A DNA stretch of 64,000 bases, taken from the NCBI GenBank assembly GCA_021797745.1, contig JAJZZD010000006.1, positions 1 through 64,000 on the forward strand, written 5' to 3'. Positions 46,688 through 55,695 of this stretch are shown here, in pieces. Source of the stretch: Microcaldota archaeon. Lineage in GTDB: Archaea; Micrarchaeota; Micrarchaeia; Micrarchaeales; CABMGC01. Under the pieces are notes generated by a model. That model saw nothing but the letters and a program-made list of their open reading frames with translations, did no database searches and was not told the origin of the DNA. The stretch's first letter is position 1. Every line of letters begins with the position of its first letter. A program made the translations under genes and the position numbers.

Positions 46688-47448
46688 TAGACTCAAACGC
46701 GATTTATGTTGTGTGGCTCAGAGAGATGAAGAGATTCGCAAGAGCGAGATCAAGGGTTATAGGCATTCTAGTGATGCCGTTATTCTTCTTATTAGGCTTG
46801 GGCATAGGCCTGGGCAGTTTGATAAGTCAGGAGATAGCAGGCGGAAGTTACTTGCAGTTCATAGTTCCTGGAATAATAGGGATGGCACTGATGTCAACCG
46901 CGTCGTCGTCCGGTTTTTCTACGATATGGGACAGACAATTTGGATTCTTGAAGGAGATAATGGTAACTCCGAATTCTCGGGCGTCAATTGTCGTTGGCCG
47001 AATGCTAGGTGGCTCGACAACAGCTATGGTATCTGCATTGATAGTTACTATGGTTTCGCTTCTGATAGGTTTCCGTATACAGTTTACCATAGCGATACTT
47101 CTTGCAATCGTATTTATGCTGCTGATAGCGTTGGTATTCATAAGCATAGGACTCATACTCGCATCTGTAATTACTGACCTTCAAGGATTCGGGATGATAA
47201 CCAGTTTCCTTACTATGCCATTGCTCTTCCTTTCGAATGGGCTGTTCCCACTTAGCCAGTTCCCAAAAGTCGTGCAGGAAATCGCATATTTCAACCCGCT
47301 CAGCTACGGAATAGACGGAATCAGGGGTGCACTTGGCGGTGTTTCAACGTTACCTATGACCACCGACCTTGGTGTCCTCGCGCTTTTTGTTGTGGTATTG
47401 GCATCAATCGCAGTTTATGCATTCAGCAAGAGCGAGGCTGGAGTGTAA
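46684..47448 (+). CDS. ABC-2 type transporter permease
   Basis: GIIGMALMSTASSSGFSTIWDRQFGFLKEIMVTPNSRASIVVGRMLGG...FNPLSYGIDGIRGAL. Confidence 0.93.
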   Translation: MIDSNAIYVVWLREMKRFARARSRVIGILVMPLFFLLGLGIGLGSLISQEIAGGSYLQFIVPGIIGMALMSTASSSGFSTIWDRQFGFLKEIMVTPNSRASIVVGRMLGGSTTAMVSALIVTMVSLLIGFRIQFTIAILLAIVFMLLIALVFISIGLILASVITDLQGFGMITSFLTMPLLFLSNGLFPLSQFPKVVQEIAYFNPLSYGIDGIRGALGGVSTLPMTTDLGVLALFVVVLASIAVYAFSKSEAGV

Positions 47449-48180
47449 GTGCTGGCTTAATTCATGAAGGATCGGCTTATTGCGATTCCAGATATGTCAG
47501 CGGCAATTTACTGTGTAAATTGAAGTAAGTGGCCTTAAGATAGCGTCACTTACGGCCGTCGAGTTTTCAGTATAGGCGAACCTGACTCTGGTTATCTTCG
47601 CAATCGTATAAGCTATCTATATTCTGATTCTTGTCCACAAGATTGTTCTTTTTATTACATCCTGACATTTTTCTATGATTATGAATGCAAATCTCCCGCT
47701 TTTGTTATTGTACAATACACTGACCTGTCCGACACTTTTCTACTTTGTCTATTATACAAATACCGCCCAGTAGCGTCGTAGTGTTTTTCATGTAATCAAT
47801 GAAAACATGCCACAGGCACTTAAAAATAGACTGTGTTAGTTTACTGTGAAGGTGTCGAAGTCAAGTTATAATAAGGGCGGCAGACAGTGCGTCTACTATG
47901 ATGCCGATTTCTGTGTCGTTACCTAATCCTACAGACTCAGGGTGGCAGTGCTCTGTGTAGCACAATTGTCTTTGAGATGTCGGTGAGAATATCCCGTTTA
48001 GACTTACTGCCGTAATAATCAGATAGTAAACAAGTTAAATTACCGAGAATATTAAGGTCACAATCAGGTATGTTTTTATCGAGCGTAGCTGCAGAACCTG
48101 CAATGTATCCTTGCTGTTGATTTCTGTTCCCGCATTTGCGTCTATAGTGTCAGCCAAATGCCGCTGCAAAATTTCAGGTT

Positions 48181-48495
48181 TCACAGCGTGTATTTCTTTA
48201 CTACCTTTATTACCTGCTCAATAGCCCTCTTGATGTCTGCTTCTGTTTTGGCGCCTGTGCATATTATCTTGCCGTTCTTGAAAAGAAGCAGAGCGACTTT
48301 CGGCTCATGTATCTTGTAAATGGCTCCAGGGAACTGCTCCGGTTCGTAGTCTACGTCCATCGAAGCCTTGGCTATTGCATACAAATCCAGCTCTACGCCA
48401 AGGTCTGCGCTTGCGACTATGTTCTCGATTTTGAAGTTAGCCTTTAGCTTAGGTTTCTTTCCTGCAGGTTTAACTGTTTTTTCCACTTTAGCCAT
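48181..48495 (-). CDS. TATA-binding protein, single-repeat ('half-TBP'), about 104 aa
   Basis: MAKVEKTVKPAGKKPKLKANFKIENIVASADLGVELDLYAIAKASMDVDYEPEQFPGAIYKIHEPKVALLLFKNGKIICTGAKTEADIKRAIEQVIKVVKKYTL*: exactly one TBP repeat; the sequence on either side in this frame shows no second repeat. Confidence 0.88.
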   Translation of the reverse strand: MAKVEKTVKPAGKKPKLKANFKIENIVASADLGVELDLYAIAKASMDVDYEPEQFPGAIYKIHEPKVALLLFKNGKIICTGAKTEADIKRAIEQVIKVVKKYTL

Positions 48496-48599
48496 AATAT
48501 CACGGCTTTTAATCTTCAATGGTAAGGTATTTAATGTTTTTATGTATATACCTTTTCGCCTTTTTGGGTTTTCACTGCAATCAGTATGAGGTTTTTCAC

Positions 48600-48887
48600 A
48601 TGAGCGAGCGTTCACACGGTCACCTGGCTAGCAGGACAAGATACCTTGCCAGGCACCACCAGCCTTCAAAGCTTGGCATAACGCAGCTTATCAAGCATTT
48701 CGAAAATGGCGACAAGGTCGCTATCGTCCCAAAGGGCGGCTCCAGGGACATTCCGCATCCCAGGTACAGGGGCAAGATAGGCGTCGTGAGGGAAAAGCGC
48801 GGCAATGCATATGTCGTTGAAATCGACGTTTCCAACAGGACAAAGAGAACCATCATAGTTCCGCAGAGGCACCTAGAAAAAGCCTGA
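48600..48887 (+). CDS. rpl21e: Ribosomal protein eL21
   Basis: MSERSHGHLASRTRYLARHHQPSKLGITQLIKHFENGDKVAIVPKGGSRDIPHPRYRGKIGVV. Confidence 0.93.
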   Translation: MSERSHGHLASRTRYLARHHQPSKLGITQLIKHFENGDKVAIVPKGGSRDIPHPRYRGKIGVVREKRGNAYVVEIDVSNRTKRTIIVPQRHLEKA

Positions 48888-48922
48888 AACTATTTTTCCT
48901 GCGAATTCAGATTTAAACACAA

Positions 48923-49513
48923 TTAGTACTGTTCTCTGTGCGGGGCCATTGGTTTGGTGAGCAGGTAGAACCTGCTGCCTCCTTTCAGCTCCTCTATTAC
49001 GCGCTCAGTTATTAGCTTCACCGGGTCCTGCAAAAGAGGCACCCTGTTAAGCAGGTCGCCGAAGCTCTCGAACTGTTTCTCGTCCCTTGCGGTCAGTATG
49101 GCTTCGAGATGCTTTTTTCCTATCCCTGGAAGAAGTTCCAGTGCGTGCATCCTGATATTGAGCGGACCGGCGTTGTTGAAAAATGCCAGGAATTTCTGCT
49201 CATTGCCTTTTACAATACTTTGTATCGCGTTCGGCAATTCTCTTTTTGCGGCGTCGGTGAGCTGGTCATAAGTTATTCTTTCCTTTATTAGCGCAACTTT
49301 GTCGCGCTCCCCTTTTCCTATGTATACCCTTTCCCCTATCGCCACATCCTTGGTTTTTGTCACTACTTCAAGAAGCGTGAATTTATTCTCGCCGAGCAGT
49401 TGCGCTGTCGGCTCCGACTTAAGCGCAGAAGACCTTCCGGTGGGCATAAAGTCCAGTACGATTGCGTATTCCTCAAGCTCTTCGTGTTTTTCACGTTCGT
49501 TCTCCATTTGCAT
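48923..49513 (-). CDS. DUF655-family protein
   Basis: EYAIVLDFMPTG...IYIGKGERDKVALIKERITYDQLTDAAKRELP...NIRMHALELLPGIGKKHLEAILTAR. Confidence 0.88.
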   Translation of the reverse strand: MQMENEREKHEELEEYAIVLDFMPTGRSSALKSEPTAQLLGENKFTLLEVVTKTKDVAIGERVYIGKGERDKVALIKERITYDQLTDAAKRELPNAIQSIVKGNEQKFLAFFNNAGPLNIRMHALELLPGIGKKHLEAILTARDEKQFESFGDLLNRVPLLQDPVKLITERVIEELKGGSRFYLLTKPMAPHREQY

Positions 49514-49538
49514 ATGCCCCGCACATACGTGCCCATTC

Positions 49539-49889
49539 TCATTTGCCCCTGTATTTTTCCAGTATGCCCATTATCTTCTTGCTCAGTTCTGTGTCTGCTG
49601 TTTCACTGCTTTTCCTAGATTCTATCGCAAGCGCCTGCTTCAGCTGCATGTCGTCAACAGGCATTATGTCTGCTACCTTAACGGCAGCAGCGGCGCTTAT
49701 TCCCAGTTCCTCAAGCTCATTTGTCAGCTTCTTTGCATCGCTGGCCTTGAGCTTGACAAATTTCTTCGCGTGCTCATAAGCAAGCTTCTGCTCGTAGCCA
49801 AGCTCTCCGTCTTCCTTTCTTTCCTCAAGTATCTCCTCTGCCTCGGCCATGCTTACTGGCTTCTTCGCCTGCTCGTTCTTTCCTATCAT
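49539..49889 (-). CDS. rpoF: RNA polymerase subunit F (Rpb4-like)
   Basis: SMAEAEEILEERKEDGELGYEQKLAYEHAKKFVKLKASDAKKLTNELEELGISAAAAVKVADIMPVDDMQLKQAL; upstream of DUF655. Confidence 0.88.
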   Translation of the reverse strand: MIGKNEQAKKPVSMAEAEEILEERKEDGELGYEQKLAYEHAKKFVKLKASDAKKLTNELEELGISAAAAVKVADIMPVDDMQLKQALAIESRKSSETADTELSKKIMGILEKYRGK

Positions 49890-50091
49890 AAACTCACAGT
49901 AATGTCATGAAAATGACGCTATGATATGCAGGTTTAATGCTTTAAAGCTTTTGCCCATGCGGCCGGCTTAATTCGCAACAAACAGAATTATTGTTATTAT
50001 AACTGTTTTATACGCAACTTCAGTCTTGACGCGGAATTTTGTACTACAGCATTGCGCCGTAGCCGTGCCATAGTTAAACTCTTTTAATTAT

Positions 50092-51078
50092 ATGCCCGCA
50101 AGTATTATCTGTGATATTCATAATATCATGTTACTGCTATTGATTGATAGCTTGTTATTAGGTGATGATGTGAATGCAAAAGATGCTTATCAAGCAGTTT
50201 TGGCTGAGATGAGAAAACACATTGCAGGACAGGACGAGGCAATGGAGCTCATGTTCATCTCGCTTGTGGCAAACGGCCACGCACTTCTCGAAGGAGTTCC
50301 AGGTGTGGCCAAGACCACAATGGCAAAGACGCTCGCTAACGCTGTGCAGGCAGAGTTCAAGCGCGTCCAGGGCACGCCAGACCTGCAGCCCAACGACATA
50401 ATAGGATACACATACCGCGACAGCGACAATTCTGTAAAGCTGAAAAAGGGCCCGGTGTTCACAAACATACTTCTAGTAGACGAACTGAACAGGACTCAGC
50501 CGAAGACTATGAGCGCCCTCCTGGAGACGCTCGAAGAGCGGCAGGTGTCAATCGCAGGCCAGGACCTCAAGCTGCCAAATCCGTTCATGGCCTTCGCAAC
50601 ACAAAACCCGCTTAATATAGAAGGCACGGTTCCTCTGCCTAAGGTGTTGGCAGACAGATTCATGGTAAAAATAGATGTGGGATATCCTAGCATGGAGCAG
50701 GAGGCTGAGATGCTCAGGATAAAGGAGAGTGAAATCGCTCTGGATGTAAAGAAGGTAATAGACACTAACGCGATTATGCAGATGCAGAACGACGCGAAAA
50801 GCATAATGATGCCGGACGACGTTGTGCAGTACATCACGAAAATAGTGGACGCCACAAGGAATGACATTCACGTGGTGATGGGCGCGAGCCCGCGCGCCGA
50901 CATAGCGTTCATGCAGTGCGGAAAGGCGAAATCGCTGATAGAAGGTAGGAAGGAAGTAACAATTAGCGACATAAAGTTCCTTGCAAAGCCTGTACTGAGC
51001 CACAGGATAGCAGTAAGGGCTACCGGAGGCATAGGCGTAAAGGGCATAATTGACGGAATCGTAGCCACGCTGCAGTAA
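50092..51078 (+). CDS. MoxR-family AAA+ ATPase
   Basis: HIAGQDEAMELMFISLVANGHALLEGVPGVAKTTMAKTLA...QGTPDLQPNDIIGY...LVDELNRTQPKTMSALLETLEERQVSI; start possibly internal. Confidence 0.94.
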   Translation: MPASIICDIHNIMLLLLIDSLLLGDDVNAKDAYQAVLAEMRKHIAGQDEAMELMFISLVANGHALLEGVPGVAKTTMAKTLANAVQAEFKRVQGTPDLQPNDIIGYTYRDSDNSVKLKKGPVFTNILLVDELNRTQPKTMSALLETLEERQVSIAGQDLKLPNPFMAFATQNPLNIEGTVPLPKVLADRFMVKIDVGYPSMEQEAEMLRIKESEIALDVKKVIDTNAIMQMQNDAKSIMMPDDVVQYITKIVDATRNDIHVVMGASPRADIAFMQCGKAKSLIEGRKEVTISDIKFLAKPVLSHRIAVRATGGIGVKGIIDGIVATLQ

Positions 51079-51158
51079 ACGCCACGGCTTGCGCGGTGCT
51101 TTCATAGAAAAGTATTTAAACCACCATTCTTCATTATGAGTATATTTCCGGTGAAGGA

Positions 51159-51524
51159 ATGAATTTCTCGAAATTGCAGATTTTATTGTACTCTTTCATA
51201 GTTATAAATTTAGTAAGTTTTGCCGCAGCACAGCTTCAAACCGCAGTTTCATCTCAGCTCTGCGGCATAGTGGATTTCGTCAAGGCGCTGGTTTTCATAC
51301 TTGCAATAGCACTTTTCCTTTTGGGCGGAGTTATGTACGCGATAAGCCACTTCATGCCTGTGTCAATGGAATTCAGGAAGAACCTTCAGGCATGGTCGAT
51401 GGGTATGCTTGTAGCGGCAGTGATAGCCGTGATACTTTATTTCATCGCGCAGCCTCTTATTACCTTAGTGGGCGGTTTCGGAAATGCCGTGGCAACCTCA
51501 AGCACCACGCTTGTCTTCTGCTAA
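51159..51524 (+). CDS. Two-TM small membrane protein with signal peptide, VirB2/TrbC (CedA1)-like pilin candidate
   Basis: MNFSKLQILLYSFIVINLVSFAAA / QLQTAVSSQLCGIVDFVKALVFILAIALFLLGGVMYAISHFMPVSMEFRKNLQAWSMGMLVAAVIAVILYFIAQPLITLVGG...; signal peptide plus two TMs separated by a short polar RKNxQAW loop. Confidence 0.6.
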   Translation: MNFSKLQILLYSFIVINLVSFAAAQLQTAVSSQLCGIVDFVKALVFILAIALFLLGGVMYAISHFMPVSMEFRKNLQAWSMGMLVAAVIAVILYFIAQPLITLVGGFGNAVATSSTTLVFC

Positions 51525-51574
51525 TTCGTGCGCAAGCAATGCTTTAAATTTTGTTTTCCCCTTTTCCTATTAGC

Positions 51575-53494
51575 ATGAACTTTGGCGGACTTGGCAGGTA
51601 TCATTTCGAGCTCTTCATACTTTTGTCTATAACTTTGGCAGCCTCTGGCATTTCCTACTACTTCTCTTTTCTTTCCGCTGCGGTTCTGCTTTTATTCTTG
51701 CTGATAACTCTTTGTTTTGTTGCTTTTTCGGTAGCTTTCGTTTTTTTAAGGAACGAAATTAAAGATACGCCCAAATTGCGGCCACACGGCAGCCCTCGGC
51801 TTCTGCTCCTAGATGCGTTATTCGTGCTTTCAATACTGACTTTTGTTATGATATTTTTTGTGGCGCACGAACTGCAGCCTGGAATAGCGCTTTCTTTTCT
51901 GGATTTCATCCTTGGCTTTCCTCTTTATTTCCTAGTTTTCCTGCCCTTATTCTTCCTTTCCCTGGCTGGCACGTACTTATTCATGTACAAAAAGGCTAAA
52001 CTGCCTGCTCTTGTCCTTTTTTCCGTCGTCTTCGCCATTCTGCTGCTTATTTTCGTTAGCGGAATGGCAATAAAATCGTTTTCGGCCGATGATGAGCTGC
52101 TCATAACTGCTTCCAGCATAAACTCGATGCTTCACGGAATCAATCCTTATTCAGCCTCATACGCAAATGTATTGTACGAAAACAGAAACCTGGGCCTTTC
52201 GCTTACCACGCAAAACAGGATAATGTCAACATTGGAATACCCGCCGCTGTTTCTACTGTCATTCATGCCTTTTTATTTCCTTTCAACCCCAACATTGTAC
52301 AACCTTGAGCATGTGGATTTCACTGACGAAGCCGCGGTGTTTTTGCTGATGCTTCTAATTGCCTTTTCTTTTTCGTTCGAGAAAAAAGATATTCTGAAGC
52401 CTTCTTTCTTTCTTTTCGCATTTTTCGTATTTGCAGTTTCGTTCATAGCGTCAATACAGACGTTCCTGATGATTGCAATACTCATGCTTGCGTATTCAAA
52501 GCTCGAAAGCAAATACATATGGCTGGCCCTGGGTGTCATCCTCGCATTTCAGGAAGAGTTGTGGCCAATGGCTCTGTTTCTGCTTCTGTACTCACTGAAC
52601 AACCAGGGAATCAGAAAAGGTCTATACAACATCTCGCTGTCCATTGCTGTGTTCCTGATTATCAGTGCATACTTCATGTTCCCGAATCCACTGCAGTATT
52701 TTTCATCAATACTCGCGCCTTCGACAGGTTTCATACTTCCCAACGGCTCAATGCCTTTCGGCTTCTTCCTTGTGTCAATTTTCCACGTCACGCTCTCAGC
52801 GCTTTTCCCTCTGTTCCTGATTTCACTGGCAATACTGTCGTTGCTTCTTCTGTACTTTAACAAAAAAGAATTCATACCTCTTTTTGCCCTTATCCCGTTT
52901 CTTTTCCTGTCGCACGGGCTGCCTTCATACCTTGCGACTTTTTCATTCCTGTTCCTTTTCGCAGTATACTCCAAGCCCGGCGTTTCAAGTACTGGAGAAA
53001 TCGGCAAGCTGCTGCGTAAAAACAAACAGGCATTTTATGCTGCACTGCTTTTGCTGATTGCGGTTTCAGCGGCGCTGCTGTATGACTCGCATTCTGCATA
53101 TGACAGAAACTTCAATATCAGCATAACTAATGAGACGCTTTCGTTCGATGCATCTGCGAACACACTATCACTAAACGCACAGCTCGATTACAACTCGCTT
53201 GAAAACAACACAGTGTTCATTTACGCCATCGCCTATGAAAACGGGAACACAGGCAGCTTTGGCCTGTTGAACCAGAGCATAATCCTCAATTCCCAGAAAT
53301 GCAGTGCCGATAACTACACGTGCCTGGTCAACGTAAACAAAATAGTGCTGGGCGGCAGCAGCGGCGCGTACGCGCTGAATGCGACGCTTGTAGCAAGCAA
53401 CGCATCTTCGCAGTATGTATCTGTCGCGCCGGCCATTTACAACGGCGAGTACTATTATCTAGGCAAGGCGTTGAGCCTGGTACATCGCGGCTGA
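51575..53494 (+). CDS. Polytopic membrane protein, GT-C glycosyltransferase-like
   Basis: About 13 hydrophobic segments; HGINPYSASYANVLY...STLEYPPLFLLSF resembles GT-C/GT87 motif loops; C-terminal exodomain. Confidence 0.55.
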   Translation: MNFGGLGRYHFELFILLSITLAASGISYYFSFLSAAVLLLFLLITLCFVAFSVAFVFLRNEIKDTPKLRPHGSPRLLLLDALFVLSILTFVMIFFVAHELQPGIALSFLDFILGFPLYFLVFLPLFFLSLAGTYLFMYKKAKLPALVLFSVVFAILLLIFVSGMAIKSFSADDELLITASSINSMLHGINPYSASYANVLYENRNLGLSLTTQNRIMSTLEYPPLFLLSFMPFYFLSTPTLYNLEHVDFTDEAAVFLLMLLIAFSFSFEKKDILKPSFFLFAFFVFAVSFIASIQTFLMIAILMLAYSKLESKYIWLALGVILAFQEELWPMALFLLLYSLNNQGIRKGLYNISLSIAVFLIISAYFMFPNPLQYFSSILAPSTGFILPNGSMPFGFFLVSIFHVTLSALFPLFLISLAILSLLLLYFNKKEFIPLFALIPFLFLSHGLPSYLATFSFLFLFAVYSKPGVSSTGEIGKLLRKNKQAFYAALLLLIAVSAALLYDSHSAYDRNFNISITNETLSFDASANTLSLNAQLDYNSLENNTVFIYAIAYENGNTGSFGLLNQSIILNSQKCSADNYTCLVNVNKIVLGGSSGAYALNATLVASNASSQYVSVAPAIYNGEYYYLGKALSLVHRG

Positions 53495-53572
53495 AAACTG
53501 AATGCACTGCCGCAGCAGTGCAAGAAAAAGCATCTTTTTATTTGTTATAGTGCAAGTTACATATGTAATTTC

Positions 53573-54304
53573 ATGGGCAACATACTCTCGAATACGCTTG
53601 AGACATATCTCTCAGACATAAAGCTCGTGCTACTTTTTGCGATACCTTTCATAATATCATTCCTGATTCCTCTCCTCACTCCGCTTCCTTCATATGTCGA
53701 CTCCGGCGCGATATTCCTCAGGAGCGCGAGCATATCATTCAACTTAAACCTCATTTCAATCGCTATAATAATACTGTCTGTGTTCTTCTCGCTGCTTTTC
53801 CTTAGCTTCGCTTTCGTGGCGATAAGCCTGATAGTTAAGGCGCGCAAGACCCACACAAAGCCTACCCAGGTAGTAATGCGCGGGATAGAGAAATACACGA
53901 GCCGCGTGTTTGCAGTGCTCCTTTTCTACCTTCTAGTGCTTGCCCTGGCAAGCACTCTCGGATATTATCTCGGTATCGAGACAGCGCTAACGGCAGTCAC
54001 AGGGTTCGTGGTTTTCATGCTGATTTTCTACGCTCCGACAGCCATCGTCATCGACGGCAAGGGAATAGGCCCTGCCTTGAAAAATAGCGTCGGCATGATA
54101 GCAAAGGCGCCGCAATATTTTCTGATGTGGCTTGTGTCACTGGTAATCATGCTTTCGTTTCTTGACTTTTTGTTCATCGCGTTGCTCGGAACGCCTTTTG
54201 CCGGATATCTGCTTCTTTTCGTAAACTCGCTGTTTGTGCTTCCGTATTTCGTTATATACCAGGCAGAAGCATACATGAAAAAATATCCGATCCTGAAACA
54301 CTGA
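53573..54304 (+). CDS. Polytopic membrane protein (about 6 TM)
   Basis: 243 aa; APTAIVIDGKGIGPALKNSVGMIAKAPQYF. Confidence 0.75.
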   Translation: MGNILSNTLETYLSDIKLVLLFAIPFIISFLIPLLTPLPSYVDSGAIFLRSASISFNLNLISIAIIILSVFFSLLFLSFAFVAISLIVKARKTHTKPTQVVMRGIEKYTSRVFAVLLFYLLVLALASTLGYYLGIETALTAVTGFVVFMLIFYAPTAIVIDGKGIGPALKNSVGMIAKAPQYFLMWLVSLVIMLSFLDFLFIALLGTPFAGYLLLFVNSLFVLPYFVIYQAEAYMKKYPILKH

Positions 54305-54404
54305 TTCGGCTCCGGTTTAAAGCTTAGGGCATCTGCCGATAACGCATGCCATGCAGACTAAGCATTGATTTTTATATATTCATAGCCGATAACTTACGAG
54401 GAGC

Positions 54405-55679
54405 ATGCGCGCAGGTATTGTCGCAGTAATCTTTTTGCTTTTGATGTCGCTAACTTTTCTTAGCCGCAGCTCATTTGCGCAGTCTTCTGTCAGCCAGTCG
54501 TCTTCTAATCCGTTCTGCCCTTCACTGAATCCGCTCCAGTCTTCTTCAAGCTCGACAGGTTCCTCTGGTTCGTCTGGCTCGTCGTCTATCCTTCAGCAGA
54601 ATCAGTTTAGCATTTTTACACTTATGCCGGCGATTATAGCCATTATGATATCTTTCATAGTGTTGGGTATAGGATACATAGTCAACAAGCTTATCCCAGG
54701 GATAGGCACCGGCTGGCTCCAGACAGAGTACTGGGAAGTAGCCAAGAGCGTGCTTCTTGTCGGTGGCATATTCAGCATCCTCTCGTTCCTGAGCAGCGTG
54801 GCATACGCACTCACCGGCAATACTGTTTCTTCCAATTTCCAGACCAATCAGCTGGGCCTTACTACCGTGGCTGAAAATTATCTTGGCGGAGTTGGCCAGA
54901 ATGTCTGCTTCGCAGCAATGACAGTCACGGGAATAAGCGTGGGCATCGGATTCTTCAACGGCTTTGACGTTCAGGCTGGAATACCGATAAACGTGCCTCT
55001 GGGTCCGTTTTCATTTGGATTTGCAACCGGGTTCAGCGCAACGCTTCTCGTAGAGCCGCTTTTGTTTACCGGGACTGGCGCGGCCAACTACCAGTCAGTG
55101 CTGAACGACGAAATAGCAATAATTGTGCTTCCGCTGTCTTTTCTGATAGGCGCGCAGCAGTTCCTGCTGCCTTTCATAATTCTAATGGGGCTTGCTGTGT
55201 TTTTGCCTCTCGGCCTGTTTTTCAGGGCTTTTCCTTTTACACGGAATGCGGGCGGCACGCTGGTAGCAATAAGCATAGGCCTTGCCATAGTGTATCCGTC
55301 TTTGCTTGCGCTGTTCAATGCTCCTATAACTAACTCGCAGTACATAGTACCGTACACGCCTGATTATCAACAGACTAGTGTGACTAACGCGCTTAACACT
55401 TACGCACAAAATTCCGGCACCCCGCTGCTTGGCGCTCTGGTGACTGACGCTATTGACTTAATATATCCGAAAGCCACTGCAGCATCTGTAAGCCTGGGCG
55501 CGTTAAACGACATATATTCGATACTGAACGTGCTGTCCGACTTCAACCTTTATCTTGTGATACAGTACATATTGATATTATTCGACATCCTGATATTTTA
55601 CGCGATAGTCGACAGCATCGCAAAGGTGCTGGGCGGCTCGCTGAAGTTCAGCCTTACCGGCAAACTTAAACTAGGCTGA
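54405..55679 (+). CDS. VirB6/TrbL-like polytopic membrane protein, paralogue 1
   Basis: Signal peptide, TEYWEVAKS after first TM, signature LGLFFRAFPFTRNAGGTLVAISIGLAIVYPSLLAL, C-terminal SIAKVLGGSLKFSLTGKLKLG. Confidence 0.6.
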   Translation: MRAGIVAVIFLLLMSLTFLSRSSFAQSSVSQSSSNPFCPSLNPLQSSSSSTGSSGSSGSSSILQQNQFSIFTLMPAIIAIMISFIVLGIGYIVNKLIPGIGTGWLQTEYWEVAKSVLLVGGIFSILSFLSSVAYALTGNTVSSNFQTNQLGLTTVAENYLGGVGQNVCFAAMTVTGISVGIGFFNGFDVQAGIPINVPLGPFSFGFATGFSATLLVEPLLFTGTGAANYQSVLNDEIAIIVLPLSFLIGAQQFLLPFIILMGLAVFLPLGLFFRAFPFTRNAGGTLVAISIGLAIVYPSLLALFNAPITNSQYIVPYTPDYQQTSVTNALNTYAQNSGTPLLGALVTDAIDLIYPKATAASVSLGALNDIYSILNVLSDFNLYLVIQYILILFDILIFYAIVDSIAKVLGGSLKFSLTGKLKLG

Positions 55680-55695
55680 TTGCGGTGATTGAAAT

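Noticed and set aside
47449-48180. Possible structured ncRNA (for example RNase P RNA)
   Set aside because: No recognisable RNase P or other consensus element by eye; left as an unexplained non-coding stretch
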